Source of the DNA: Anabaena minutissima FACHB-250 | GTDB taxonomy: Bacteria; Cyanobacteriota; Cyanobacteriia; Cyanobacteriales; Nostocaceae | DNA: 64,000 nt | NCBI RefSeq assembly: GCF_014697125.1 | Contig: NZ_JACJRG010000003.1 | Span: 1 to 64,000, forward strand | Direction: 5' to 3' | In this document: positions 29,816 to 39,300 of the stretch, one piece after another | How the letters are laid out: every line of letters starts with the position of its first letter | Position numbering within the stretch: the first letter of the stretch is position 1 | Program-made: the position numbers and the translations under genes | The notes under the pieces: generated by a model | The model's input: only the letters and a program-made list of their open reading frames with translations | The model's database searches: none | Told to the model about the DNA's origin: nothing

Positions 29816-31228
29816 ATGCTCTACACTCATAACCAAAAGCTTCTACCACCTGTTCAAAGTGAAGACTTTCTTCCTCCTATTAGTCGTTGGACAACCTTAG
29901 CAGGAATTTTCCTCATTGCTAGTGTTGGTACTGGGATTAGTTTATCTTCATGGATAAAATATAATGTGACAGTAAAAGCGACGGCGGCTGTACGTCCGAC
30001 AGGCGAAATTCGACTGGTACAACCGAAAGTTGAAGGAACAGTTAAAAGTATTTTGGTGAAAGAAAATCAGCTTATTAAACGAGGTGATGTGATTGCTCAC
30101 TTGGAAGATGAACAATTGCAAATTCAAAGGAGTCAACGGCAAGATAACATTCAGCAGGGCAAATTACAACTTATTCAAATTGATGCCCAAATTAGAGCTT
30201 TAGATAGCCAAATTCTCGCGGAAAGCACAATAGCCGAGCGATCAATTTTATCTGCAAAGGCAGATTTAGCACGCAATCAAAGGGAATATCAGGAGAAGGA
30301 AATTACTACTAGCAGCGAATTACTAGCAGCACAAGCTAACTTAGAAAAAGCCCAAGCTGATTTACAAAAATCCCAAGCTGATCTAAGTTTTGCCGAAGTG
30401 GATCGCGATCGCTATAAACAATTAACAGAAATTGGTGCTATTGGTGGGCGTGAATTTGAACAAAAAAAACTGATTGTTGAGCAGAGTAAAGCCATTCTAG
30501 AAGCTACAAAAAAATCCGTTGATATCGCCAAAGCTAAAATTAAATCAGCTAAAGCGGCTGTTAATCCGACAGATGCTACGGTGGCGATCGCACAAGAACG
30601 TATTGCTCAAGAAATTGCTAGGGGTGAATCCACTATTGCTACTCTCAAAAAAGAAAAACAAGCGTTACTTCAAAGACGAGTAGAAATTCAAAATCAAATC
30701 GGACAATCGCAAAAAGAACTCCAACAAGTCGCCACTCAACTACAAGATACTGTTCTACGGGCTAGCAGCGATGGTATTATCCTGAAGCTGAATTTACGCA
30801 ACCCTGGTCAAGTTTTACGTGCTAGCGAAGCTGTCGCAGAAATTGCTCCTAATAATGCTCCTCTGATTATTAAAGCAGTTATTCCCACCCAAGAAATTCA
30901 AAATGTCGCAGTTGGTCAAACAGCACAAATGCGAATTAATGCCTGTCCCTATCCTGATTATGGCACTCTTAAAGGAGTTGTTAAAGCTGTTTCTCCAGAT
31001 GCCATTAACCCGAATAATAATACAACTACACCTACACCTACATCAGGTTCAACAACTTCTGCTGCTAGCTATTTTGAAGTGACTATTCAACCTGATAGTC
31101 TGTCCTTTGGGAATAGCGATCAATGTCATCTCCAAGCTGGTATGGATGCTACAGCAGATATTATTTCTAAAGAGGAGACGGCACTGCAATTTATGTTGAG
31201 GAAAGCTAGATTAATTACTGATTTATAA
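29816..31228 (+). CDS. HlyD-family membrane fusion protein
   Basis: A 470-residue periplasmic adaptor anchored by one N-terminal helix (about residues 28-48). A biotinyl-lipoyl half-motif (VKSILVKENQLIKRGDVIAHLED), a long alpha-helical coiled-coil hairpin (about 95-320, rich in Gln/Ala/Lys) and the second half (VLRASSDGIILKLNLRNPGQ) follow, then a beta-barrel. It would link the C39 exporter to an outer-membrane TolC-like channel encoded elsewhere. The start is the ATG at 29816, not the TTG at 29801. It forms an operon with the exporter gene. Confidence 0.9.
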   Translation: MLYTHNQKLLPPVQSEDFLPPISRWTTLAGIFLIASVGTGISLSSWIKYNVTVKATAAVRPTGEIRLVQPKVEGTVKSILVKENQLIKRGDVIAHLEDEQLQIQRSQRQDNIQQGKLQLIQIDAQIRALDSQILAESTIAERSILSAKADLARNQREYQEKEITTSSELLAAQANLEKAQADLQKSQADLSFAEVDRDRYKQLTEIGAIGGREFEQKKLIVEQSKAILEATKKSVDIAKAKIKSAKAAVNPTDATVAIAQERIAQEIARGESTIATLKKEKQALLQRRVEIQNQIGQSQKELQQVATQLQDTVLRASSDGIILKLNLRNPGQVLRASEAVAEIAPNNAPLIIKAVIPTQEIQNVAVGQTAQMRINACPYPDYGTLKGVVKAVSPDAINPNNNTTTPTPTSGSTTSAASYFEVTIQPDSLSFGNSDQCHLQAGMDATADIISKEETALQFMLRKARLITDL

Positions 31229-31368
31229 GCTATTATTCAACTTATGTAAAGATTTTCCGATAATAATGCTTTTCCTGATATACCGGGGAAATATATATTT
31301 TGTTAGAACATCCTTATAGTAGTCTATCAAGTTAGTTCTGACGGTTCGTAGTATTCACGTAGCGTCTC

Positions 31369-31418
31369 GTAGTAAGGACTTTAGTCCTGATTTTTATAAG
31401 GACTAAAGTCCTTACTAC
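31369..31418. repeat. 20-bp perfect inverted repeat (TAGTAAGG family)
   Basis: The arm GTAGTAAGGACTTTAGTCCT (31369-31388) is exactly complementary to 31399-31418 with a ten-base loop, followed by eight A residues (so T-tailed on the minus strand). It lies between convergent genes and could terminate the minus-strand Yip1-like gene. It is related to the palindrome at 27374-27399. Confidence 0.8.
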
Positions 31419-31461
31419 AAAAAAAGCTTATCCTTCAATTCAAGTTTGATGACCTACTAGT

Positions 31462-32022
31462 CTAAATCATCAGCCGTTGGAGTGTAATTTGAATTACTCC
31501 AATGGCAATCTCTACAATTAGCCAGCCACTTAAACAAATTAAAATCGCCCTGGCCAGTTTGATATTCAACCAACCTTTAAAAGCTACAATTACTGCTAAC
31601 AAACTCCAGATTGATAGTCCAATTTCAATCGGTCTTCCCAAAAGCGGAATCACTGTAAAAAAGTTGAATATTTGGGGAGTATGAGCAAAGCCAATCGGAA
31701 TCAGTAGTTTTCTATAGGCAGGGATAGATAATCGCAACTGCTGTCCGATTTTCCAAATGGTAAATGTCCAAAAATAGTAACCTACTACTACACTTAAAGC
31801 ATTGATTACAAATATAAATATTAGCAGTGATAATGTCACCTGAGCCAGTAATGGAATAATCACACTGCCTGAAGCATGGGCGATCGCTGCTAAAATTACA
31901 ATTACTTGAGCAACTTTTACTGCGTTTGGGATTCTGCAACTATCTTCATCAAAATTTCCCTTTAAAATGAATATATCCCATAGCACTTTTTTCATCCTAT
32001 TGGTTGACGCTCGGTTACTCAC
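31462..32022 (-). CDS. Yip1-domain-like integral membrane protein
   Basis: A 186-residue protein with about five hydrophobic segments (near 35-55, 60-85, 110-130, 138-155 and 162-182). It resembles cyanobacterial Yip1-family membrane proteins of unknown role. The GTG start at 32022 is favoured because GGAGG lies ten bases upstream; an internal ATG (MKKVLW) at 31995 is possible. It lies antisense between the peptide exporter operon and the next plus-strand gene. Confidence 0.6.
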   Translation of the reverse strand: MSNRASTNRMKKVLWDIFILKGNFDEDSCRIPNAVKVAQVIVILAAIAHASGSVIIPLLAQVTLSLLIFIFVINALSVVVGYYFWTFTIWKIGQQLRLSIPAYRKLLIPIGFAHTPQIFNFFTVIPLLGRPIEIGLSIWSLLAVIVAFKGWLNIKLARAILICLSGWLIVEIAIGVIQITLQRLMI

Positions 32023-32109
32023 AGCAAATCTCCCTCCAGATTGGTGACTTACTACAATATTGTCAGTTAAAAGTAATCTGTAGATGACAACTTAAACATT
32101 AAAATTTGG

Positions 32110-33129
32110 ATGAGTAATTTTTTGGGCAAACTTCTCTTGTGGATGCGAAATGGCGGACTCAAGCTATTTGTATTTACTGGATTTCTATTACTAATTTGGG
32201 GGACTTTTGCTCCTGTGGGAACTATTGTATGGTGGTTAGACAGGGGGTCTGAAAAGTTAGAAAGAAGAAGCAGAGAGTTAGCTAACCGAATTAATGGAGA
32301 AAATACTAAGTCTCATGTTACCTCTAAAGGAAGTCGCTGCTACATTGTTTTCTTCCCAGGAGTAGGGGCTGAAAAAAATGAGGTATCTCCTAGAGAAGAA
32401 GCATTTTTAGATCGTTTAGAGCAATACCAACCACAATGTTTAACTGTAACGAGTGTTTTTCCTTACTCTGCGGCCAATCAGAACATTGGTGGACAACAAG
32501 TGTTTGAATTCCTATGGAGAGTTAGCGAGAATGCAGAAGGTTGGTTAAAATTAACCGAACGTATACTCGAAGCACGTAATGTCTGGAGAATGGCTGTTTC
32601 CGCCGATAACCGCTACGGGCCTATCTACAACCAAGCGATCGCTCTGACAATTGTAGAGCAAATGGAGAAACAGCAACCAATTCCCACATCTCCAGAAGAA
32701 CCAATTCAGCTAATTTTAATGGGTACAAGTGGCGGCGCGCAGGTGGCTTTAGGTGCAGCTCCCTATTTAGACAAATGGCTACCAGTGGAAATTAGTGTGG
32801 TTTCCTTCGGAGGTGTATTTGATGGTAATGAAGGCTTTGATGTCGCAAAGCACGTTTACCATTTTCGGGGAGAGCGAGATTGGATTGAAAACATTGGCGG
32901 AATAGTTTTTCCGTCCCGATGGCGATGGACTATAGGTTCTCCCTATAATCGCGCTCGTCGTGAGAATCGCTATACAGTTTACAGTAGCGGCCCCCATGAA
33001 CATCAGGGAGATGAAAGCTATTTTGGTCAAGAGGTCGCCCAAAATGATGGTACAACATACGCAGAATTAATGGTGCAACAAGTAAATCGGCTACCCATTT
33101 GGTCTTCATCAAAAGTCAATAGTCAGTAA
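32110..33129 (+). CDS. Membrane-anchored alpha/beta-hydrolase-like protein, unknown substrate
   Basis: A 339-residue protein I cannot place in a named family. One strong membrane helix (about residues 18-42) is followed by a soluble domain with a CYIVFFPGVGAE strand and a nucleophile-elbow-like GTSGGAQ (about residue 200), then a late GPHEHQGDESYF that may supply the His. This is what an alpha/beta hydrolase (esterase/lipase type) looks like. It ends 146 bases before the PKS genes and runs the same way, so it may belong to that cluster. Confidence 0.6.
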   Translation: MSNFLGKLLLWMRNGGLKLFVFTGFLLLIWGTFAPVGTIVWWLDRGSEKLERRSRELANRINGENTKSHVTSKGSRCYIVFFPGVGAEKNEVSPREEAFLDRLEQYQPQCLTVTSVFPYSAANQNIGGQQVFEFLWRVSENAEGWLKLTERILEARNVWRMAVSADNRYGPIYNQAIALTIVEQMEKQQPIPTSPEEPIQLILMGTSGGAQVALGAAPYLDKWLPVEISVVSFGGVFDGNEGFDVAKHVYHFRGERDWIENIGGIVFPSRWRWTIGSPYNRARRENRYTVYSSGPHEHQGDESYFGQEVAQNDGTTYAELMVQQVNRLPIWSSSKVNSQ

Positions 33130-33275
33130 TTTGCATAAAAATCAGAAGGTGAACTGAATACATATTAGGGCAGCAATTACAGCCCTGGTTGTGAGGGTTA
33201 ATGCAGATATTTCATGCTCAGATAATACTCGCAGTACCCTATCTAAATTTCTATAGTTGAGTAAAGGATACCAAG

Positions 33276-36200
33276 ATGCAAATCAATGCAGAGACTCCTG
33301 CTATTGCCGTTATTGGCATGGGTTGCCACTATCCAGGAGCAAGTGATTTATCAAAACTTTGGGAAAATATACTTGCAAGGCGGCGACAGTTTCGGCAAAT
33401 GCCTGATCAAAGATTGCCCATATCTGAATATTACGACCCAGAACCGACAACCCCAGATCAAACCTACGGCGATCGCGCTGGTGTAATTGATGGTTTTCAG
33501 TTTGATTGGCCTGGTAAACGCATTCCTAAATCAACTGTAGAATCAACAGATATTGTTCACTGGCTAGCTCTAGAAGTAGCATTAAAAGCCTTACAAGATG
33601 CTGGATATACTCGCCAAAGTGTAGCCACTGAGCGTTCTGGTGTGGTTTTAGGTAATACCCTCACTGGAGAACACACCCGTTCTCAAACGATGCGCCTACG
33701 CTGGCCTTATGTGCGGCGAGCCTTGCGGGCTGCCGGTAAGGCTAAGGGTCTGCCATCATCCACAGTGGAAGAACTGGTAGTGATGATGGAACAGTTCTAC
33801 AAATCTGTATTTGCACCGATTACCGAAGATACCCTCGCTGGGGGTCTTTCTAATACTATTGCGGGTAGAGTTTGTAACTTTTTTAACTTTAATGGTGGAG
33901 GATATACAGTAGATGGTGCTTGTTCTTCTTCACTCATTGCCGTTGCTACTGCCGCTACAGCCCTAGCTAACGGAGACCTTGATCTCGCCCTAGCCGGAGG
34001 CGTAGATGTCAGCCTAGATACCTTTGAACTGATTGGATTTGCCAAAACAGGGGCGTTAACTGGTCAAGATATGACTGTTTATGACCGCCGTGCCAGTGGC
34101 TTTATTCCCGGAGAAGGGTGTGGCTTTGTAGTCTTAAAACGGTTGGCAGATGCTCAAGCCGATGGCAATTATGTATATGCCGTACTGAACGGCTGGGGTA
34201 TATCATCTGATGGCAAAGGCGGAATTACAGCCCCCTCCAAGGTAGGTCAATCTCAGGCATTACGCCGTGCTTACGAGCGAGCCGGTTACAGTCCCCATAA
34301 ACTAGATTTTATTGAAGGTCATGGTACAGGAACTCCCGTAGGCGATCGCACAGAAATTGAAGGCATTGCCCTCGCGATGAGTGCTGATGGTGAATTAGCA
34401 CCTCGTTCCTGCGGTGTTACATCCTTCAAATCTCTTGTAGGTCATACTAAAGCTGCGGCTGGTGTTGGCGGTTTTATTAAAGCAGTGATGGCTGTAAATC
34501 AGCGCGTTATACCACCCACAGCAGGCTGCAAAGACCCCAACCCCGTTTTTGATACTTCTGCCCAGTGCCTTTATCCAATTATTCAAGGGGAAATCCGCCC
34601 AGCCTCTGATCAACTGGTAGCTGGGGTTTCCGCGATGGGATTTGGTGGGATTAACTCCCATGTCACCCTGACTTCTGGTGATGCTCCTGCGCCCCATCTC
34701 AAACCCAGCTTACCTGAAAGAGCATTGCTAGTTTCCCATCAGGACACAGAGATATTTGTCCTCAGTGCGACATCTGTGCAAGCATTACTACAACGCACTC
34801 AAACAGCCATCAATCAAGCCGCAGGTATGAGCCTAGCTGAACTTGTTGATTTAGCTGCCCAATTAGCAAAAGAAACAGAAGCATCTCACCCTGTCCGGGC
34901 TGCGGTGATTGCTGGTACACCAAAAGAACTGATGACGCGTCTCCAGCAGTTAGAACAGATGCTGAATGACACCCCTCCTACCCTGGGAGAAGTGAAAGTT
35001 ACCCCCCAAAAAGACATTTGGATTGCCAACGCCGTTAAACGTCATCGTGTGGCTTTTCTGTTTCCCGGTCAAGGTTCGCAAAAGTTGAATATGGCTCGGA
35101 CTTTAGTAGAACGTCATGGTTGGGCTAGAGAAATGCTGCAACAAGCAGATAACTGGCTTGCAGACATGGGTTTTGAGCCAATCAGCCAATTAATCTATCG
35201 TCCTCTCGACCGTGCAGCTAATCCAGAACAAGTCCAAGACTGGTTTAAAAAGCTCACCCATGTTGCACCCTCAGCCATCTGCTTTGCTTCCTTACTTTGG
35301 CAACGCTACCTGGAACGGTTGGGAATCAAGCCATCTTTGATCGGTGGTCACAGTTTGGGAGAACTGACAGCCTTTCAAGCAGCCGGAGCATATGACGAAA
35401 AAACTCTACTGTGTTTTGCTGCCATGCGTGGAAAAGCTATGGCTGCTAAGAGTGAAAATGCCGGCACAATGGCCAGTCTAGCGTGTGATGCGGCAAAGGC
35501 TCAGAGCATTTTACAAGGAATTCCTGGCTATGTAGTTGTAGCTAATATTAATAGTCCCGTCCAGACTGTGATCTCTGGTGAGCAAGCTAGCATTGAAGTA
35601 GCCATCAAACGTGCCGCAGATCAGGGTATCCAAACTCGCCTGCTGCGAGTTGCCAACGCCTTTCATTCCCAGATGGTTGCAGAAGCATCTGCATATCTGC
35701 GTGCTAATGCACCAATTCCAGAGCAACTTACCCAAAATTTATTACCCCTATTCTCCAGCGTCAACGGACAGCAAGTCCAGCCAGGACAGAATCTGCGGGA
35801 ATACTTCGCCGGACAAATGATTTCACAAGTGGACTTTGTTGCCTTAGTGAAAGCGATCGCACCCCAATGCGATTTGATGATCGAGGTTGGCCCTGGAAAA
35901 GTGCTTGCTGGCTTGGTAGAAGCTACTAATAATGCTAACGCGCCTATGTGTTTCTCCGTAGAGTCTAAGCCAGGATGCGATCGCGATCTCAACACTTTAC
36001 TAGCTAGTTTCTTTATTCATGGTGGTGAAGTTAATTGGACAGCACTTTACGAAAATCGTTTGATAAATCCCTTTATTCCGGCATCACAGCGTCTGTTCAT
36101 CGACAATCCTTGTGAGCGGCCTTTCCCAGATTCCCTAGAACAAATCAATGAAGTTTTGCATATTCCTAACGTATCGAACAGATATATACAACAGGAGGAA

Positions 36201-36341
36201 TTAACACAGCAAACTAACGAAGAATTTTTTGATACTCTATCTGCCTATTTCTCACAACGTAGCTCATTTTTAGCTGAGTTGATTCGAGCCGATATTGAAA
36301 CTTTACCAATTTTGTCACCTATTAACGAAGAGAACGCCTAA
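33276..36341 (+). CDS. Enediyne-type iterative PKS, subunit A (KS-AT)
   Basis: A 1,021-residue polyketide synthase half. The ketosynthase (about 10-460) has catalytic Cys in DGACSSS (near 215), His in EGHGTGTPVGD (near 348) and His in LVGHTKAAAG (near 388). The acyltransferase (about 590-890) has GGHSLGE (Ser near 691) and NAFHS, consistent with a malonyl-type loader. Sequence style (DYYDPEP...FDW, EFFRI-type KS opening, MQINAETPAIAVIGMGC) resembles PfaA/enediyne synthases. The C-terminal region ends with LSAYFSQRSSFLAELIRAD, repeated at the start of the next protein. No ACP is present here. Its stop overlaps the next start (TAATG), so both subunits are made together. Confidence 0.9.
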   Translation: MQINAETPAIAVIGMGCHYPGASDLSKLWENILARRRQFRQMPDQRLPISEYYDPEPTTPDQTYGDRAGVIDGFQFDWPGKRIPKSTVESTDIVHWLALEVALKALQDAGYTRQSVATERSGVVLGNTLTGEHTRSQTMRLRWPYVRRALRAAGKAKGLPSSTVEELVVMMEQFYKSVFAPITEDTLAGGLSNTIAGRVCNFFNFNGGGYTVDGACSSSLIAVATAATALANGDLDLALAGGVDVSLDTFELIGFAKTGALTGQDMTVYDRRASGFIPGEGCGFVVLKRLADAQADGNYVYAVLNGWGISSDGKGGITAPSKVGQSQALRRAYERAGYSPHKLDFIEGHGTGTPVGDRTEIEGIALAMSADGELAPRSCGVTSFKSLVGHTKAAAGVGGFIKAVMAVNQRVIPPTAGCKDPNPVFDTSAQCLYPIIQGEIRPASDQLVAGVSAMGFGGINSHVTLTSGDAPAPHLKPSLPERALLVSHQDTEIFVLSATSVQALLQRTQTAINQAAGMSLAELVDLAAQLAKETEASHPVRAAVIAGTPKELMTRLQQLEQMLNDTPPTLGEVKVTPQKDIWIANAVKRHRVAFLFPGQGSQKLNMARTLVERHGWAREMLQQADNWLADMGFEPISQLIYRPLDRAANPEQVQDWFKKLTHVAPSAICFASLLWQRYLERLGIKPSLIGGHSLGELTAFQAAGAYDEKTLLCFAAMRGKAMAAKSENAGTMASLACDAAKAQSILQGIPGYVVVANINSPVQTVISGEQASIEVAIKRAADQGIQTRLLRVANAFHSQMVAEASAYLRANAPIPEQLTQNLLPLFSSVNGQQVQPGQNLREYFAGQMISQVDFVALVKAIAPQCDLMIEVGPGKVLAGLVEATNNANAPMCFSVESKPGCDRDLNTLLASFFIHGGEVNWTALYENRLINPFIPASQRLFIDNPCERPFPDSLEQINEVLHIPNVSNRYIQQEELTQQTNEEFFDTLSAYFSQRSSFLAELIRADIETLPILSPINEENA

Positions 36342-39300
36342 TGAATAGCCAAAATTCTGCACACCAGCAAATGAACGACGAGCTTACCAAGCTGTTAACT
36401 AACTACTTTAGCCAACGGGGTTCATTTTTAGCGCAAGTTATCCGCGCAGATTTGCAAAGCTTGCCACAATCGACAAAGCATATTCATCAACCCCAACCCA
36501 GTGTTAAAGCCAACCAGCATTATATAGTTGAACTGCCCACCAGTAAGCCAGCAATTGTTTCCTCTCCAGTTGTGCAACAGCCACAAGCCGCTCCCCAAAT
36601 AGTTGCGCAACCAACCATCGATGTGGAAGCAATTCTAGTAGATTTGGTAGTTAAGCAAACTGGATATCCAGCAGAAAGCATTGGACTCGATGCCAAATTA
36701 CTAGACGATTTGAATCTGGATTCAATCAAAGCTGGTGAATTGGTCGCTGCTGCTAGTAAGCAATGTGGTGTAGGAGGTGCGCTAGATCCCTCAACCCTGG
36801 CAAATGCCACCTTAAAAGAAGTTGGCGACGTGATTCGCGCTACTCTGCCAGCACAGCCCACTCAGAATACTGGTACAGTTGCCGTCCACAACTCTCCGGT
36901 TGTCGAAGCATCCTTGGATGTATCCCAACAGCTACTCAAGTTAGTAGAACAGCAGACTGGATTTCCCCAAAATACCCTGTCGATGGACTTGCGCCTGCTG
37001 GATGACCTCAACCTCGACTCCATCAAGGCAGCAGAATTAGTTGCTACTGCGGCTAAACAAGTGGGTGTGGGAGGTGCAATAGACCCTTCGACTCTGGCAA
37101 ATGCTACTTTAACCGATGTGGTGGCGGCACTCCAGCAAGCGCAACCTGTAAAAAAGCCTGAAGTTAAAACGGCTACACCTGTAACTTTGCCTGCTCCCCA
37201 AACTGTGGAAGCTGTAGCTAATAAATCCTCTGATTGGGTACGTAATTTTACTATAGACTATGTAGCTGAAAATGCTAAAATCATTGACCAGGAGGATTGG
37301 TCAAAGGCCCAGGTTTTGATAGTCTCAGATCAAGTAGAAGATCCATTAGTTAAGGCTTTGAGCGAACAGCTCATCTCAGTCGGAGCGCAAATAAAAAAAG
37401 TCACCTACCACGAATTATTGGCAGACGACTCTGTTGTAAAAAAAACTATCTCTCATTATATTGCTTTACTACCTAATTCTGATACAGCACAAAAATCTTT
37501 AGAACTATCACAGATGGTAGCAAGACTCAATAGTATTTCTACTGCTATTGCTAACAGTTGTGTTGCCTATGTCCAGTTTGGTGGCGGTCGTTTTGGTAGT
37601 GGTTCTCAAACCATGAATCCAGAAGTATGTTGTGCGGCTGGATTTGCCCGCAGCTTGCACCTAGAACGGCCTGATTTACGGGTGCGGGTGGTAGACCTAG
37701 CTTCAGAGATTGAATCAACCCGTGCAGCTGAATTAGTTATCAGCGAACTTTCAGGGAGTGAAGCGATCGCTACTGTCGGTTATGATGCTGATCTCGTCCG
37801 CTTAGTACCCCAATCTCGTTTACAACAGCCTACCAACTACACTCAACGCACGCTTTCCTGGTCAGAACAAGATGTCATCTTGGTGACAGGTGGTGCAAAG
37901 GGCATTACTGCTGAGTGCGCTTTAGCTCTAGCCCAAGCCACTGGCGTAAAAATGGCTTTAGTGGGTCAATCTCCTGCCCCCACTCCCGGACAAACCCAAA
38001 ATGAAATCGCACGTACCTTAGAGCGATTCCATGCAGCAAACTTGACCTGTAATTATTACTCCTGTGATGTGACTCAGGCTGAGGCAGTTAACCAGTTAGT
38101 TGCCCAAGTTACTAATGAATTAGGGACAATTACAGGGATAATACATGGTGCTGGCTTAAACAGTCCCCGCCGAGTTGAACAAGTCAGCATAGAAGCCGCA
38201 GTCACAGAAGCTTCTCCCAAACTCCTCGGTGCTTATCACCTGTTACAAGCCTTAGCTTCAGCACCACCCAAACTATTTGTTGGCTTTAGCTCCATTATCG
38301 GAGTCACCGGAATGCCTGGCAACGCCTGGTATGCCTTTGCTAACGAATCTTTGGACATTATGCTGCGTCACTTTGCTAGTGACCATCCCCAAACCCAAGT
38401 TATTTCTCTCGCCTATAGCGTTTGGGGAGAAGTAGGCATGGGGGCGAAAATGGGTAGTGTGAAACACCTAGACCGCATGGGGATTGGAGCTATTTCCACT
38501 CAAGAAGGAGTCAGTCGTTTCCTGAAGTTGTTTGAATGTGATCCTGGAGTGCAACAGGTAATCATTGCAGCCCGCCTGGGAGGACTTGATACTTGGTCTC
38601 CTGCTCCTGTGTCTACTGCCACTCAACTACGTTTCATCGAGCAGGTTCTCTATTTAGAACCAGGTGTGGAGTTGACAGCTAGAACTCACTTGAGTGTAGA
38701 ACGGGATTTGTATGTGCAAGACCATATTTGGCGAGGGTCTTACCTATTCCCCACAGTTTTTGGTTTAGAAGCAATGGCGCAGGCGATCGCCTACGTGACT
38801 GGTACGACGCAACCACAAATTGTCCGCATTGAAGATATCTCCCTTCAGCGTCCCGTGGTAGTGAATCCCACTACAGGTATTGAAATTGAGCTACGTGCCG
38901 AGGTGATGGAAGTTGACCACAACGGAGAACAACGAGTCAAAGTTGGGATTCGCACTGAACAAACAGGCTTTAAAACCGACCACTTCGCCGCCATCTTTGT
39001 ACTAGGTCAACCAAAATTAGGTACACAGTTAAAACCAGAACTAGGTCAAGCCCTGACTTTAAATCCTCAAGTTGATCTGTACGGTGACTTACTTTTCCAA
39101 GGGACACGCTTCCAACGTATGGGTGAAATCTTCTCCTTGAGTGAGAAAAGCAGTGTCTTCCGTTCCTATGTGCGCCCCGCCGCCGAACTACTAACAGAAA
39201 GCTTTGGTTCTGGTCAAGGTGATTATATCTTGCTGGGCGATCCTTACTTCCGGGATGTATTATTGCAATCTGTACAATTGACCATTCCGCAGGATATCTG

